DNA from: an uncultured Lachnospiraceae bacterium
GTDB lineage: Bacteria; Bacillota; Clostridia; Lachnospirales; Lachnospiraceae
DNA: 64,000 bases
Reading direction: 5' to 3'
NCBI GenBank assembly: GCA_947245585.1
Contig: CAMXPV010000015.1
Location: 1 to 64,000, forward strand
Of this stretch, positions 17,185 through 27,490 are shown one piece after another. Both the position numbers and the translations under genes were made by a program. The notes under the pieces were generated by a model. That model was not told the DNA's origin, searched no databases, and saw only the letters and a program-made list of their open reading frames with translations. Numbering within the stretch: the stretch's first letter is position 1; each line of letters starts with the position of its first letter.

Positions 17185-19473
17185 ATGACGGCAGAAAAGA
17201 TCAGGGAGATCGTGTCACAAATGACGTTGGAGGAGAAGGCTTCCATGTGTTCCGGCGCTGATTTTTGGCATACGAAGGCGGTGGAACGTTTGGGGATTCC
17301 TGCCAGTATGGTGTCGGACGGACCGCACGGCCTGCGGAAACAGGATCAGGAGGGCGATCATCTGGGAGTCAACGAGAGCATTAAGGCGGTATGCTTTCCG
17401 GCGGGGTGTGGAACCGCGGCTTCTTTTAACAGGGAACTGTTAGAACAGATGGGAGAAACGTTGGGTGAGGAATGTCAGGCGGAGGGTGTCAGCGTTATTC
17501 TGGGTCCGGCCGTGAACATCAAGCGGTCCCCTCTCTGCGGGCGGAATTTTGAGTATTATTCTGAAGACCCATTTGTGGCCAGTGAGGCCGCAGGCGCTCT
17601 GATTCACGGCATTCAGAGCAAAAATGTGGGAACGAGTATTAAGCATTTTCTGGCTAACAATCAGGAGACAAGAAGAATGTCCTCTGATTCTAAAATAGGC
17701 GAGAGAGCGCTGCGGGAAATATATCTGGCGGCATTTGAAGGGGCGGTCAAGAAGGAGAAGCCGTGGACGGTGATGTGCTCCTATAACAAAATTAACGGTA
17801 CCTATGCGGCGGAAAACCATAAGTATCTGACGGAGGTCCTGCGGGATGAGTGGGGCTTTGAGGGATATGTGATGAGTGACTGGGGTGCGGTCAACAGTCG
17901 TGTGAAGGATCTGCAGGCAGGCCTTGATTTGGAAATGCCCTCCTCGGGAGGTTCCAATGATAAATTGATTGTGGGTGCGGTGCAGAGCGGCGAGCTGCCG
18001 GAAAAGGTACTGGATGCGGCGGTTGCGCGTATCCTGAATATTGTTTTCCGCTATGAAGAAAATCGGGATAAGACTGCGGTCTTTGACCGGGACCAGGATC
18101 ACGAGATGGCGCGCAAGGTGGCGCAGGAGACCATAGTGCTTTTAAAAAACGAAGGCGTTCTTCCGCTGTCTGAGACGGATGAGATTGCGTTTATCGGGAA
18201 ATATGCAAAAACACCCCGCTATCAGGGCGGCGGCAGCTCCCACATCAACAGCCATAAGATCACTTCGGCGTTGGATGTGGTGCAGGGAATGACGAACGTT
18301 GCCTACGCGCAGGGTTTTGATGACAAAGAGGATAAGACGGATGAGAAACTGCTTGCGGAGGCGGTCGAGGCAGCGAGAAAGGCGAAGGCTGCTGTGATTT
18401 TTGCCGGACTTCCCGATGCGTTTGAGTCGGAGGGCTTTGACCGTTCGCATATGAGGATGCCGGACTGCCAGAATGAGTTGATTGCCAAAGTGGCAGAAGT
18501 GCAGCCTAACACTGTGGTGGTACTGCACAATGGTTCTCCTGTGGAGATGCCTTGGGTACATCAGGTGAAGGGCATCGTGGAGGCGTATCTGGGCGGCCAG
18601 GCAGTGGGCGGCGCGGTCTGTGATATTTTGTTTGGCAAGGTGAACCCAAGTGCAAAGCTTCCGGAAACGTTTCCTTTAAGACTGGAAGATAATCCGTCCT
18701 ATCTTTTCTATATTGGCGAGAGAGATCAGGTGGAATACCGCGAGGGTGTTTTCGTGGGATACCGCTACTATGATAAGAAAAAAATGGAAGTCCTTTTTCC
18801 TTTCGGACATGGCCTCTCCTACACCACTTTTGCGTATTCGAACCTGCGGACGGATAAGGATTTCATGAAAGATACGGATACCATGGAAGTGTCTGTGGAC
18901 ATCAAGAACACCGGGGATGTGGCCGGAAAGGAAGTGGTGCAGCTCTATGTGGCGGACAGGGAAAGCACGGTGATCCGTCCGGTGAAGGAGCTGAAAGGGT
19001 TCGAGAAGGTGGAGCTTGCGCCCGGAGAGACGAAGACGGTTGTCTTCCGGTTGGATAAACGGGCATTTGCATACTATAGCGTAAAGATTCAAGATTGGTA
19101 TGTGGAGACGGGAGCCTTTGATTTGATGGTGGGCAGTTCCTCAAGGGATATCAGACTGACGAAGGAAGTGAACGTGGAATCCACGGGGAAGATCCCCTTT
19201 GTGTACACGACGGATACCACGATGGGGGATGTGCTCAAAGACCCTCGTGCACGGGAGATCGTAAAGGAATTGTTGAAGATGGATATCTTTGGCGGGCAAA
19301 AGGATCAGGTGGAGAGCAGCGCTGCCAGTGAAGCTATTTCGGCCGAAATGAATGAGGCTATGGCAGGATTTATGCCCCTGCGGGGTGCGCTCAGCTTTGG
19401 CGGCGACGGGAAGATTGATATGGCGGATATACAGGATCTGGTGGATCAATTGAATGCTCTGGAAGAAAGCTAA
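17185..19473 (+). CDS. GH3 beta-glucosidase-type glycoside hydrolase
   Basis: About 762 residues. The start at ATG 17185 is preferred because GGAGGG lies 8 bases before it; an ATG 15 bases further upstream lacks a site. The N-terminal GH3 barrel shows SDGPHGLRKQ and the nucleophile motif YVMSDWGAV (Asp near 230). The C-terminal GH3 domain follows, then a fibronectin-III-like domain (VSVDIKNTGDVAGKEVVQLY) and a 60-residue tail seen in Clostridia. It has no signal peptide, so it is cytoplasmic and acts on imported beta-linked oligosaccharides, releasing glucose or a related sugar. It appears to be monocistronic. Confidence 0.9.
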   Translation: MTAEKIREIVSQMTLEEKASMCSGADFWHTKAVERLGIPASMVSDGPHGLRKQDQEGDHLGVNESIKAVCFPAGCGTAASFNRELLEQMGETLGEECQAEGVSVILGPAVNIKRSPLCGRNFEYYSEDPFVASEAAGALIHGIQSKNVGTSIKHFLANNQETRRMSSDSKIGERALREIYLAAFEGAVKKEKPWTVMCSYNKINGTYAAENHKYLTEVLRDEWGFEGYVMSDWGAVNSRVKDLQAGLDLEMPSSGGSNDKLIVGAVQSGELPEKVLDAAVARILNIVFRYEENRDKTAVFDRDQDHEMARKVAQETIVLLKNEGVLPLSETDEIAFIGKYAKTPRYQGGGSSHINSHKITSALDVVQGMTNVAYAQGFDDKEDKTDEKLLAEAVEAARKAKAAVIFAGLPDAFESEGFDRSHMRMPDCQNELIAKVAEVQPNTVVVLHNGSPVEMPWVHQVKGIVEAYLGGQAVGGAVCDILFGKVNPSAKLPETFPLRLEDNPSYLFYIGERDQVEYREGVFVGYRYYDKKKMEVLFPFGHGLSYTTFAYSNLRTDKDFMKDTDTMEVSVDIKNTGDVAGKEVVQLYVADRESTVIRPVKELKGFEKVELAPGETKTVVFRLDKRAFAYYSVKIQDWYVETGAFDLMVGSSSRDIRLTKEVNVESTGKIPFVYTTDTTMGDVLKDPRAREIVKELLKMDIFGGQKDQVESSAASEAISAEMNEAMAGFMPLRGALSFGGDGKIDMADIQDLVDQLNALEES

Positions 19474-19514
19474 TTTATTGGTTTCATTAAAATGAAACGT
19501 CAGACTGGAAGGAG

Positions 19515-19562
19515 AACAGAGGCCGTCAATTTGACGGCCTCTGTTGATGCGTTTTATTTTTT
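19515..19562. terminator. Bidirectional terminator between GH3 and pyrG
   Basis: AACAGAGGCCGTCAA (19515-19529) and TTGACGGCCTCTGTT (19531-19545) are perfectly complementary. A T-rich stretch follows on the plus strand and overlaps the 3' end of pyrG. It separates two convergent genes. Confidence 0.75.
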
Positions 19563-21158
19563 GTACTGCAATGCAGCTTCCACAAATCCCTTAAAGAGCG
19601 GATGGGGCCTGTTCGGCCTGGATTTTAATTCCGGGTGGGCCTGCGTGGCTACGAAGAAAGGATGATCTGAAAGTTCACACATTTCCACGATGCGTCCGTC
19701 AGGGGAAATGCCGGAAAGCCGCATGCCTTTTTCCGTAAGTACGGCGCGATAGTCGTTGTTGACCTCGTAACGGTGCCTGTGCCTTTCATGGATGGTGTCT
19801 TCACCATAAAGTGCATAAGCCTTGGAAGACTTGTCCAGGACACAGGGATAAGAGCCCAGACGCAGTGTGCCGCCGATGTCTTCCACACCGTTCTGGTCGG
19901 GCATCAGCGCGATCACGGGGTGGGTCGTGGAAGGGTCAAGTTCGATGCTGTGGGCATCGTTAAAGCCGATTACATTTCTGGCAAACTCTACAATGGCTAA
20001 CTGCATGCCGAGGCAGAGTCCGAGGAAAGGTATTTTATGTTCTCTGGCGTAAGTGATGGCTTCGATTTTGCCCTCAATGCCCCGGTCGCCAAAACCACCG
20101 GGCACCAGAATGCCGTTCACATCATGGAGGATGGAATCCACATTTTCTCTGGAGACAGTTTCGGAGTCAACCCATTTGATATCCACCACGCAGCGATGGG
20201 AGATGCCTCCGTGTTTCAGGGCTTCCACCACGCTGATGTAAGCGTCGTGGAGTTGGGTATACTTTCCTACCAGAGCAATGGTCACGGAATCGGTAGGAGT
20301 CCGCAAAGCCTCCACCATGGCTTTCCAGTCGGTCAGGTCGGGTTCCGGGCAATCCAGATTCAGACACTCACAGGCTACCTGGGCCAGATGCTCTTCTTCC
20401 ATGGCGAGGGGCGCTTCGTAGATATATTCCACGTCCAGATTCTGGAGGACATGATTATTGGGTACATTACAAAACAGCGCGATCTTATCCTTGATACCCT
20501 GATCTAACGGGTGTTCGCTGCGGCATACGATGATGTCGGGCTGGATACCCATACCCTGCAGATCTTTGACGCTGGCCTGTGTGGGTTTCGTCTTCAGCTC
20601 CTCAGAGGCGCTAAGATAGGGAATCAGCGTAACGTGAATCAAAATTGCGTTTTCCCGGCCAACCTCGTGCTGGAACTGACGTATGGATTCCAAAAAGGGC
20701 TGGCTTTCAATGTCGCCCACGGTGCCGCCTACCTCAATGATGGCGATGCGGGTTTCCTGATCGGTAAAGTTACGGTAGAACCGGCTCTTTATTTCATTTG
20801 TGATATGGGGGATTACCTGAACGGTGCCGCCGCCGTAGTCGCCCCGCCGTTCTTTTTGCAGAACGGACCAATATACTTTACCCGTGGTCACATTGGAGTT
20901 CTTGTCCAGATTTTCATCGATGAAACGTTCGTAGTGGCCAAGATCCAGATCTGTCTCGGTGCCGTCCTCCGTAACAAAAACTTCGCCGTGTTGGATCGGG
21001 TTCATGGTTCCCGGATCAATGTTGATATAGGGGTCGAATTTTTGCATGGTTACCTTGTAACCGCGCGCTTTTAAAAGTCTTCCCAGTGATGCCGCCGTGA
21101 TTCCCTTGCCGAGACCCGACACGACGCCGCCGGTGACGAATACATATTTTACTGCCAT
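19554..21158 (-). CDS. pyrG: CTP synthase
   Basis: 534 residues from ATG 21158, chosen because AAAGGAC lies 7 bases upstream and an earlier in-frame ATG would overlap that site. The N-terminal synthetase domain begins [15 protein letters not shown] with the ATP P-loop; [12 protein letters not shown] and [16 protein letters not shown] follow. The C-terminal glutamine amidotransferase has the nucleophile motif LGLCLGMQ and the catalytic His-Pro-Glu in QAHPEL. It makes CTP from UTP, ATP and glutamine in the cytoplasm. It is transcribed divergently from ftsH. The length is normal. Confidence 0.97.
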   Translation of the reverse strand: MAVKYVFVTGGVVSGLGKGITAASLGRLLKARGYKVTMQKFDPYINIDPGTMNPIQHGEVFVTEDGTETDLDLGHYERFIDENLDKNSNVTTGKVYWSVLQKERRGDYGGGTVQVIPHITNEIKSRFYRNFTDQETRIAIIEVGGTVGDIESQPFLESIRQFQHEVGRENAILIHVTLIPYLSASEELKTKPTQASVKDLQGMGIQPDIIVCRSEHPLDQGIKDKIALFCNVPNNHVLQNLDVEYIYEAPLAMEEEHLAQVACECLNLDCPEPDLTDWKAMVEALRTPTDSVTIALVGKYTQLHDAYISVVEALKHGGISHRCVVDIKWVDSETVSRENVDSILHDVNGILVPGGFGDRGIEGKIEAITYAREHKIPFLGLCLGMQLAIVEFARNVIGFNDAHSIELDPSTTHPVIALMPDQNGVEDIGGTLRLGSYPCVLDKSSKAYALYGEDTIHERHRHRYEVNNDYRAVLTEKGMRLSGISPDGRIVEMCELSDHPFFVATQAHPELKSRPNRPHPLFKGFVEAALQYKK

Positions 21159-21303
21159 AAGTTTGTCCTTTCTTGTGCTCACATCTCTTGTTATTATAAG
21201 AAAAATCCGACGGAAAATCTATACTAAAAAGGAAAATTAGAGAAAAAAGGGGAAAAACTTTATAATACTTTAAGAGATGTGTGCACAAATTCACAAAATT
21301 CTC

Positions 21304-21333
21304 ATTGATTTCTAGTTTTTCCTACTATATAGT
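21304..21333 (+). promoter_or_regulatory. Candidate promoter of ftsH
   Basis: TTGATT at 21304-21309 and TATAGT at 21328-21333 are separated by 18 bases, about 60 bases before the start codon. A second TATAGT lies at 21338. The pyrG promoter must also lie within this 236-base divergent region, but I could not fix it. Confidence 0.4.
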
Positions 21334-21394
21334 TATGTATAGTGGTGCAAAATGGAGTGCATAGATTACAGCAGAAAGAGAGGATGCCCTTTCT

Positions 21395-23581
21395 ATGGCA
21401 AATGTAAATAAAACAGATAACGTAAATCAATATGACAATGGCGGTGCGCCCGGGCCCGGCGGTCCGGCGGGTTCTGGAGGCCCGGGAGGCCCAGGTGGTC
21501 CTGGAGGCCCTGGCGGTCCTGGCGGAAACAATGGCGATCCGCGTAAGCAAAGTTTAATTATGTTGGTGATTGCGGCCCTGGTCACCCTTCTGTGTGTCAG
21601 CTTCTTTATGAAGATGATGACGGGAGCCACCAATCAAGAAATCACATACAATGAATTTGTGAAGATGGTGGAAGAGGGAAAAATAGAGAGTGTTGAGGTG
21701 GGTTCAGACCGGATTACCATTTATCCGAAGGCACAACAGAAGGTCTCCGCGTTCCCTTATGTCTACGGCATGGGTACGAGCAGTTATTATACGGGTAAGA
21801 TGGAGGATGATGCCACACTGGCGGACAGGCTGTTGAAGCACAATGTGGAGATGAACAAGGAAGTTTCGGACAGCTCCGGCATGATCATGACGATTCTTCT
21901 GTACTATATTCTCCCCGTTCTTTTGATGTGGGGATTGTTAAGCCTGCTTTTCCGCCGCATGGGCGGCAAGGGAGGCCCTATGGGCGTGGGCAAGAGCACG
22001 GCAAAAGCCTATGTGCAGAAGGAGACAGGTATCACGTTTCAGGATGTGGCAGGGGAGGACGAGGCGAAGGAGTCCCTTGTCGAGGTGGTGGATTTTCTGC
22101 ACAATCCCGGCAAGTATTCAAAAATTGGCGCAAGGCTTCCCAAGGGTGCGCTTTTGGTGGGCCCTCCCGGGACAGGTAAGACGCTTCTGGCAAAGGCGGT
22201 GGCAGGAGAGGCGCATGTGCCGTTCTTTTCCCTGTCTGGTTCAGATTTTATAGAATTGTATGTGGGCGTGGGTGCGTCCCGTGTCCGCGACCTGTTCAAG
22301 GAGGCGGAGAAAAACGCTCCCTGCATTGTGTTTATAGATGAGATCGATGCCATTGGCAGAAGCCGGGACTCCAAATACGGCGGTGGCAACGAGGAGCGGG
22401 AGCAGACTTTGAACCAACTTCTTTCCGAGATGGATGGTTTTGACGGGAAAAAAGGAATTATCATTCTGGCGGCTACCAACAGGCCGGAGATTTTGGATAA
22501 AGCGCTGCTGCGTCCGGGCCGCTTTGACAGACGGATCATTGTGGATAAGCCGGATCTGAAAGGGCGTGTGGAAATTTTAAAAGTGCACTCCAAGGATGTG
22601 CTGATGGACGATTCCGTGGATTTGAATGAGATTGCCCTCGCCACTTCGGGAGCGGTGGGCTCTGACCTGGCGAATATGATCAATGAGGCGGCCATCAATG
22701 CCGTGAAGCTTGGCAGGGAGTATGTGAGTCAGAAGGATCTCTTTGACGCAGTGGAGCAGGTACTTGTGGGCAAGGAGAAAAAGGACCGCGTCATGAGCAA
22801 GGAGGAGCGAAAGATTGTCTCCTATCACGAGGTGGGACATGCTCTTGTGAGCGCACTGCAGAAAAATTCGGAGCCGGTGCAGAAAATTACCATCGTGCCC
22901 CGCACCATGGGCGCGCTCGGCTATGTCATGCATGTGCCGGAGGAGGAGAAATACCTGGATACGGAGGCGGAGCTTCGGGACAGACTGGTGAGTCTGTTAG
23001 GCGGACGCGCGGCGGAGGAAATTGTGTTTGACACTGTGACCACCGGCGCGGCCAACGATATTGAACAGGCTACGAGCATTGCACGGAATATGATTACCCG
23101 TTTTGGCATGAGCAAGAAGTTTGGGTTGATGGGACTGGCCACGGTGGAAAGCCAGTATCTGGACGGCAGGGCTTCCCTGACTTGTTCCGATGCGACGGCG
23201 GCGGATATCGATACTGAAGTGATGAAGGTGCTTCATGAAAGTTATAAAAAGGCAAAGAAACTTCTGAAAGAAAACCGGGAGATCATGGATAAACTGGCGG
23301 CTCACTTGATCGAGAAGGAAACCATTACGGGCAAGGAGTTTATGAAGATTTACCGGAAAGAGAAAGGGCTTCCGGAGCCGGTAGAGGAGGAAGAAAAAAA
23401 GACTGAGGACGCGAAGAAGGAGCAGCCAAAGCCACAACAGAGCGGACCGCAGCCTCAACCGCAGTTTCAACCGCAGGATGCGCCGCCTTCGGGTAATGTG
23501 CAGGGGCCGCAGGAACCACCTGTGAACAGGGGGCTGTTTTCGCAGGCGCCGGATTCGCAAAACCGTGAGAACGAAGGATAA
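21395..23581 (+). CDS. ftsH: ATP-dependent zinc metalloprotease FtsH
   Basis: 728 residues. Two membrane segments (near 53-72 and 160-185) flank an extracytoplasmic domain. The AAA module has Walker A GPPGTGKT, Walker B CIVFIDEIDAIG and the second region of homology with RPGRFDRR. The zinc site is HEVGH. It degrades membrane and soluble regulatory proteins. Two oddities stand out: the cytoplasmic N-terminus carries a collagen-like run of Gly-Gly-Pro repeats (near residues 17-43), and the C-terminus ends in a Gln/Pro-rich tail of about 60 residues. The ATG has AGAGAGG upstream. uvrC follows after 6 bases, probably in the same operon. Confidence 0.95.
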   Translation: MANVNKTDNVNQYDNGGAPGPGGPAGSGGPGGPGGPGGPGGPGGNNGDPRKQSLIMLVIAALVTLLCVSFFMKMMTGATNQEITYNEFVKMVEEGKIESVEVGSDRITIYPKAQQKVSAFPYVYGMGTSSYYTGKMEDDATLADRLLKHNVEMNKEVSDSSGMIMTILLYYILPVLLMWGLLSLLFRRMGGKGGPMGVGKSTAKAYVQKETGITFQDVAGEDEAKESLVEVVDFLHNPGKYSKIGARLPKGALLVGPPGTGKTLLAKAVAGEAHVPFFSLSGSDFIELYVGVGASRVRDLFKEAEKNAPCIVFIDEIDAIGRSRDSKYGGGNEEREQTLNQLLSEMDGFDGKKGIIILAATNRPEILDKALLRPGRFDRRIIVDKPDLKGRVEILKVHSKDVLMDDSVDLNEIALATSGAVGSDLANMINEAAINAVKLGREYVSQKDLFDAVEQVLVGKEKKDRVMSKEERKIVSYHEVGHALVSALQKNSEPVQKITIVPRTMGALGYVMHVPEEEKYLDTEAELRDRLVSLLGGRAAEEIVFDTVTTGAANDIEQATSIARNMITRFGMSKKFGLMGLATVESQYLDGRASLTCSDATAADIDTEVMKVLHESYKKAKKLLKENREIMDKLAAHLIEKETITGKEFMKIYRKEKGLPEPVEEEEKKTEDAKKEQPKPQQSGPQPQPQFQPQDAPPSGNVQGPQEPPVNRGLFSQAPDSQNRENEG

Positions 23582-23587
23582 AGACGC

Positions 23588-25453
23588 ATGTTCAACGTTG
23601 ACGAGGAATTAAAGAAACTTCCCAATTCGCCTGGCGTATATATGATGCACGACGACAGCGACACGATCATTTATGTAGGCAAAGCGGTGAATCTGCATAA
23701 CCGGGTGCGCTCGTACTTCCGCAAAATTGTGGGACGGGGTCCGCAGATTGACAGAATGGTGGAGCAGATTGCACGCTTTGACTATATTGTGACGGACTCG
23801 GAACTGGAGGCTTTGGTTTTAGAGAACAACTTGATTAAGGAGTACAGTCCGAAGTACAACACGATGTTGAAGGACGATAAGACTTATCCTTATATCAAGG
23901 TAACCATGGGGGAGGAATATCCGCGCATCCTCATCTCGCGTGAGATGAAAAAGGACAAATCAAAATATTTTGGCCCCTATACCAGTGCGGGCGCAGTAAA
24001 AGACACCATTGATCTGATGAATAAGCTTTATCAATTGAAAACCTGCAACCGCAAGCTTCCGCGGGATATGGGGTCGGAGCGGCCATGTCTGAATTATCAT
24101 ATCAAGCAGTGTGCGGCCCCCTGTCAGGGATATATCAGCAAAGAAGAGTATCGGGCGCGGATTGATCAGGCATTGGATTTTCTAAACGGAAATTATAAGC
24201 CCATGCTCCGTGAATTGGAACAAAAAATGACAGAATCGTCAGAAAGAATGGAGTATGAGGAGGCAGCCGGATACAGGGATTTGTATAACAGCGTAAAGAG
24301 TGTGGCACAGAAGCAGAAAATTACCGATTCCGACGGCGAGGATAAGGATATCATTGCCATGGCGGGAGAAGAATATGAGGCTGTGGTACAGGTGTTTTTT
24401 GTGCGTGACGGAAAACTGATCGGCAGAGAACATTTTTATATGACCCATGTGGAGGATTGCGGTCACGCGCAGATTCTCCTTGATTTTGTAAAACAATTTT
24501 ATGCGGGAACACCCTATATTCCGAAGGAGCTGATGCTGCAGGAGGAGATTGCGGACATTGAAATTCTGGAAAAATGGCTCTCGGCGAGAAAGGGCGGCAG
24601 GGTGTATATCCGTGTGCCGAAAAAGGGCGCGAAGGAAAAGCTGGTGGAGCTCGCGGCACAGAATGCGGCGCTTATTTTGAGTCAGGATAAGGAACGAATC
24701 CGCAGGGAGGAAGGCAGAACCATCGGCGCAATGAAAGAGATTGCAGCCCTCCTTGATCTGGATGATGTGAGCCGCATGGAGGCCTATGACATATCGAATA
24801 TCAGCGGATTTGCCAATGTGGGTTCCATGGTGGTTTTTGAGAAGGGAAAGGCCAAGCGCAGTGATTACCGCAAGTTTCGGATTCAATCCGTGTCCGGCCC
24901 GGACGATTATGCCTGCATGAAGGAGGTGCTGACGAGACGTTTCCTTCACGGCATGGAGGAGAAGGAGGAGCTGGACCGCAGGCAGGTGGATCATCAGTTT
25001 GGAAGCTTTACGAAATTTCCTGATCTTCTGTTGATGGACGGCGGCAAGGGGCAGGTCAACATCGCCCTGCAGGTACTTTCCGAGCTGCATCTGGATATTC
25101 CCGTCTGCGGCATGGTGAAGGACGACAACCACCGAACGAGGGGGCTGTATTATCAGAATGTGGAAATTCCCATTGACACCCGGTCGGAGGGCTTTAAATT
25201 GGTGACCAGAATACAGGACGAGGCCCACCGATTCGCCATCGAGTACCACCGCTCCCTGCGCTCCAAAGCGCAGGTGAAATCGGCGCTCGATGAGATTCCC
25301 GGCGTAGGGCCGGCGAGGAGAAAGGCGCTGATGCGCCATTTTGGCTCCATCAATGAGATTAAGGAGGCATCGGTGGAGAAACTCTGCGAGGTGCAGGAAA
25401 TCCCAGAGCACATCGGAAAGCAGATTTATGACTTTTTTCGGGCGAAGCAGTAG
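23588..25453 (+). CDS. uvrC: Excinuclease ABC subunit C
   Basis: 621 residues. The N-terminal GIY-YIG endonuclease domain has SPGVYMM and [14 protein letters not shown]. The UVR motif for UvrB contact is near 205-235 ([13 protein letters not shown]). The RNase H-like nuclease domain contains [12 protein letters not shown] and [10 protein letters not shown]. The C-terminus has tandem helix-hairpin-helix motifs ([18 protein letters not shown]). It makes both cuts around bulky DNA lesions in nucleotide-excision repair. It starts 6 bases after ftsH. Length and motifs are complete. Confidence 0.96.
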   Translation: MFNVDEELKKLPNSPGVYMMHDDSDTIIYVGKAVNLHNRVRSYFRKIVGRGPQIDRMVEQIARFDYIVTDSELEALVLENNLIKEYSPKYNTMLKDDKTYPYIKVTMGEEYPRILISREMKKDKSKYFGPYTSAGAVKDTIDLMNKLYQLKTCNRKLPRDMGSERPCLNYHIKQCAAPCQGYISKEEYRARIDQALDFLNGNYKPMLRELEQKMTESSERMEYEEAAGYRDLYNSVKSVAQKQKITDSDGEDKDIIAMAGEEYEAVVQVFFVRDGKLIGREHFYMTHVEDCGHAQILLDFVKQFYAGTPYIPKELMLQEEIADIEILEKWLSARKGGRVYIRVPKKGAKEKLVELAAQNAALILSQDKERIRREEGRTIGAMKEIAALLDLDDVSRMEAYDISNISGFANVGSMVVFEKGKAKRSDYRKFRIQSVSGPDDYACMKEVLTRRFLHGMEEKEELDRRQVDHQFGSFTKFPDLLLMDGGKGQVNIALQVLSELHLDIPVCGMVKDDNHRTRGLYYQNVEIPIDTRSEGFKLVTRIQDEAHRFAIEYHRSLRSKAQVKSALDEIPGVGPARRKALMRHFGSINEIKEASVEKLCEVQEIPEHIGKQIYDFFRAKQ

Positions 25454-25526
25454 CCGCGGCTTTGGTTGTATGGTAAGATGTATAGGGTAAAACCTGTAGC
25501 AAGTTTAGTGTGTTGAGGAGGAAACT

Positions 25527-26468
25527 ATGGCAAGCATCAGTTTGACAAAGGTAATTGAAAAATTTAAATGGGAAAACCTGACGCCCGAGATTGATATCTC
25601 AAAGATTAAGGTGACACAGCCGGACATTAACAGGCCGGCGTTGCAGTTGGCGGGTTATTTCGAGCACTTTGAGACGACGCGTCTGCAGATTGTCGGATTT
25701 GTGGAATACTCTTATATGAACGGGTTGGACGAGGAGAGGCAGCGGGAGATCTTTGAAAAGCTTCTGAACAATCCCCTGCCGGGCATTCTGTTTTGCAGAG
25801 AGCTGTATCCGAATGAAATTTTCAGGGAGGTGGCGGTCAAGTATGGCGTGCCGCTTCTGATGAGCAGGAAAGCGACATCGGCCTGCATGGCGGAAGTGAT
25901 CCGTTGGCTGAATGTGAAACTTGCTCCCTGCATCTCCGTGCACGGTGTGTTGGTAGATGTTTACGGCGAGGGTGTTTTGATTACAGGTGAGAGCGGCATC
26001 GGTAAATCAGAGGCGGCGCTTGAGCTGATTAAGAGAGGCCACCGTCTGGTGACCGACGATGTGGTGGAGATCAGGCGTGTGAGTGAGGATACGCTGATCG
26101 GTTCCGCGCCGGATATCACGAAGCATTTTATAGAGCTGCGGGGTATCGGCATTGTGGATGTGAAGGCATTGTTCGGTGCATCCAGCGTCAGGGACACTCA
26201 GAATATTGATCTTGTAATCCGTCTGGAGGATTGGGATAAAGATAAAGAGTATGACCGCCTGGGTCTGGAGGAGGAGTATACGGAGTATCTGGGTAACCGC
26301 GTGGTATGTCACAGCATTCCCATCAGACCGGGACGTAATCTGGCGATCATCTGTGAGTCTGCGGCTGTCAATCACAGACAGAAGAAGATGGGATATAACG
26401 CGGCGCAGGAACTCTATAAGCGCGTGCAGAATTCTTTGGCCCATGGGCGCGAAGAGGACGAGGACTAA
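25527..26468 (+). CDS. hprK: HPr kinase/phosphorylase
   Basis: 313 residues with Walker A GESGIGKSEAALEL near 155, followed by the HRLVTDDVVE segment, and the HprK signature ELRGIGIVDVKALFG near 205. It phosphorylates Ser46 of HPr and Crh at high glycolytic flux and reverses this at low flux, controlling CcpA-dependent catabolite repression. GAGGAGG precedes the ATG. A Crh-like target with Ser46 is encoded about 3.8 kb downstream in the same gene string. Confidence 0.96.
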   Translation: MASISLTKVIEKFKWENLTPEIDISKIKVTQPDINRPALQLAGYFEHFETTRLQIVGFVEYSYMNGLDEERQREIFEKLLNNPLPGILFCRELYPNEIFREVAVKYGVPLLMSRKATSACMAEVIRWLNVKLAPCISVHGVLVDVYGEGVLITGESGIGKSEAALELIKRGHRLVTDDVVEIRRVSEDTLIGSAPDITKHFIELRGIGIVDVKALFGASSVRDTQNIDLVIRLEDWDKDKEYDRLGLEEEYTEYLGNRVVCHSIPIRPGRNLAIICESAAVNHRQKKMGYNAAQELYKRVQNSLAHGREEDED

Positions 26469-26486
26469 TAAAAGGAGAGGGATAGT

Positions 26487-27425
26487 ATGGCGAATTATGT
26501 ATTTGGGGTAGACGTAGGTGGAACTTCGGTAAAGATGGGATTGTTTGACAAGGACGGCAATGTATTGGACAAGTGGGAGATTCCCACAAGGACAGCGGAC
26601 GGTGGGAAACATATTCTTCCCGATATCGCGGCGAGTATCAGGGAAAAGATGGCGGATAAATCGCTTGCAAAGGAAGATGTTGTAGGCGTTGGCATCGGCG
26701 TGCCGGGCCCTGTGGAAAAAAGCGGAGTGGTTCACAAAGCCGTTAATTTAGGGTGGTCAGAGATGAACATGAAGGAAGAACTCACGGCGCTTCTTGACGG
26801 CATGCGCGTGGAGGGCGGCAATGATGCCAATGTGGCGGCTCTCGGAGAGATGTGGAAGGGCGGCGGCCAGGGACACAAAAACCTGGTGGCGGTTACCCTT
26901 GGTACCGGTGTTGGCGGCGGCATTATTGTAAACGGAGAGATTATGACGGGCGCTATGGGTGCAGGCGGTGAGATCGGCCATATTCACGTGGAGGATCATG
27001 AGACGGAAGCCTGCGGCTGTGGGAATTACGGCTGCCTGGAGGAGTATGCTTCCGCTACGGGAATTACCAGACTGGCCAACCGGGCGCTAAAGGCTAGCGA
27101 TAAAGACAGTGTTTTGAGAAACGGCGAGGTGTCCGCTAAGACTGTGTTTGACGCGGTGAAGGCGGGCGACGAGTTGGCGATAGAGATTGCGAAACAGTTT
27201 GGCGAGTATCTGGGCAAGGGCCTGGGCGTGATTGCAGGAATCATCAATCCGGAAATTTTTGTGATTGGCGGCGGTGTGTCCAAGGCAGGCGAGGTGCTTT
27301 TCGACTATATTAAACCTTCGTTTGAGAGAACGGCCTTTCAGGGCAGCAAGGATGTGATCTTTGCGCTTGCCACACTGGGAAACGACGCGGGGATTTACGG
27401 CGCGGCCCGTCTGGTATTAGGATAA
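26487..27425 (+). CDS. glcK: ROK-family glucokinase
   Basis: 312 residues. The ATP motif is FGVDVGGTSVKMGLFD; GVGIGVPGPV and EVGGG-like GAGGEIGHI follow; the ROK zinc motif is CGCGNYGCLEEYAS. It phosphorylates glucose to glucose-6-phosphate in the cytoplasm, which suits an organism that takes up glucosides through ABC importers and cuts them inside the cell. AAAGGAGAGGG precedes ATG 26487, 18 bases after hprK. Other hexoses or N-acetylated sugars are possible substrates. Confidence 0.9.
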   Translation: MANYVFGVDVGGTSVKMGLFDKDGNVLDKWEIPTRTADGGKHILPDIAASIREKMADKSLAKEDVVGVGIGVPGPVEKSGVVHKAVNLGWSEMNMKEELTALLDGMRVEGGNDANVAALGEMWKGGGQGHKNLVAVTLGTGVGGGIIVNGEIMTGAMGAGGEIGHIHVEDHETEACGCGNYGCLEEYASATGITRLANRALKASDKDSVLRNGEVSAKTVFDAVKAGDELAIEIAKQFGEYLGKGLGVIAGIINPEIFVIGGGVSKAGEVLFDYIKPSFERTAFQGSKDVIFALATLGNDAGIYGAARLVLG

Positions 27426-27490
27426 ATTGGGCGAATGTATATGGTCCGTCTGGGATATATTAAATAGAAAGAAGTGAGCAGGGGTAGAAA

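Noticed and set aside
21430-21540. Short tandem repeats that might look like a CRISPR array
   Set aside because: They encode Gly-Gly-Pro repeats inside ftsH, with no spacers.
24239-25411. Long open frame (390 residues) opposite uvrC
   Set aside because: Same reason: uvrC motifs occupy this stretch and the antisense product is low-complexity and unlike any family I know.
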